A DNA stretch of 64,000 nt from assembly GCF_029076445.1 (NCBI RefSeq), contig NZ_JARESG010000001.1, positions 248,001-312,000 on the forward strand, in the 5' to 3' direction. Position 1 is the stretch's first letter; every line of letters begins with the position of its first letter. A program made the position numbers and the translations under genes. Of this stretch, positions 63,966 through 64,000 are shown one piece after another. This DNA is from Pseudarthrobacter naphthalenicus (GTDB lineage Bacteria > Actinomycetota > Actinomycetes > Actinomycetales > Micrococcaceae). Under the pieces are notes generated by a model. That model was not told where the DNA came from. It saw only the letters and a program-made list of their open reading frames with translations, and did no database searches.

Positions 63966-63971
63966 AATCTA
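63966..63971 (-). promoter_or_regulatory. -10 box of gluABCD (leaderless)
   Basis: TAGATT on the minus strand, exactly 6 bp before the ATG of gluA. The -35 region lies at or near the end of the window. Confidence 0.55.
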
Positions 63972-64000
63972 GCGAACAAAGACTGCTTATGACGGGAATC

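Noticed and set aside
1..64000. CRISPR arrays, prophage, insertion sequences, rRNA
   Set aside because: No regularly spaced direct repeats, no transposase or integrase, no phage structural genes and no rRNA sequence were seen.

Overview
The window is high-GC DNA with actinobacterial gene content: FtsZ-independent housekeeping genes of the Micrococcaceae type, a Corynebacterium-like gluABCD glutamate importer, succinylase-branch dapC, dapD and dapE, many GTG starts, and promoters that place the start codon right at the transcription start. Protein sequences and gene order fit Arthrobacter or Pseudarthrobacter. This is inferred from the sequence alone. There is no prophage, insertion sequence, CRISPR array or rRNA. 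The window reads as core chromosome with a few accessory patches. No stretch longer than about 300 bases lacks a gene.

Layout. 1-2.9 kb: end of a SURF1-type cytochrome oxidase assembly protein, a DUF3817 membrane protein and guaA. 3.0-7.1 kb: a very large superfamily 1 helicase-like protein with degenerate ATPase motifs and a Vsr-like nuclease end. 7.1-11.7 kb: SAF-domain pilus-type protein, FmdB zinc ribbon, 5-formyl-THF cyclo-ligase, galU, a GNAT acetyltransferase and a membrane protein. 11.8 kb: tRNA-Ala(CGC). 11.9-23.7 kb: cytochrome P450, ABC-F ATPase, CorA, two Lrp regulators, two MFS exporters, a LysR regulator with an operator-like dyad, a BadF/NAGK-type kinase and a pirin. 24-27.5 kb: a complete OpuC/ProU-like importer. 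27.6-36 kb: alaA, ppk2, xseB-xseA, ispH, rmuC and ychF. 36-39 kb: an accessory-looking patch (hexapeptide acetyltransferase, short-chain dehydrogenase, DUF1877-like protein, LLM oxidoreductase). 39-46.6 kb: two peptide-binding lipoproteins and an Opp/Dpp transporter. 46.6-54.4 kb: SGNH lipoprotein, typA, an orphan SH3-like small protein, fdxA, dapC, gltA, a REP-like hairpin and galE. 54.5-58.3 kb: TetR, an unknown protein, a broken arsR with an intact operator-like palindrome, an ArsO-like flavoprotein and a lysozyme-like exported protein. 58.3-60.6 kb: divergent dapD and dapE. 60.6-64 kb: gluA-gluB-gluC-gluD.

How the genes work together. dapC, dapD and dapE are three steps of the succinylase route to meso-diaminopimelate and lysine. 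gluABCD, the OpuC-like system and the Opp system take up amino acids, compatible solutes and peptides. galU and galE feed UDP-glucose and UDP-galactose into envelope sugars.

The most notable non-gene signals are (1) a recurring TANNNT hexamer exactly 6 bp before the start codon at 14 genes, the mark of leaderless transcripts; (2) a 59-bp REP-like hairpin after galE; (3) a perfect 18-bp inverted repeat between xseA and a membrane-protein gene, made of two CTTAT-NN-ATAAG palindromes; and (4) an arsenic-type operator kept beside a truncated arsR. The best candidate for a poorly described system is the helicase-like protein at 3055-7101: Walker A has Gln in place of Lys and the DEAD/DEAS box is altered, while a nuclease-like C-terminal domain looks intact.
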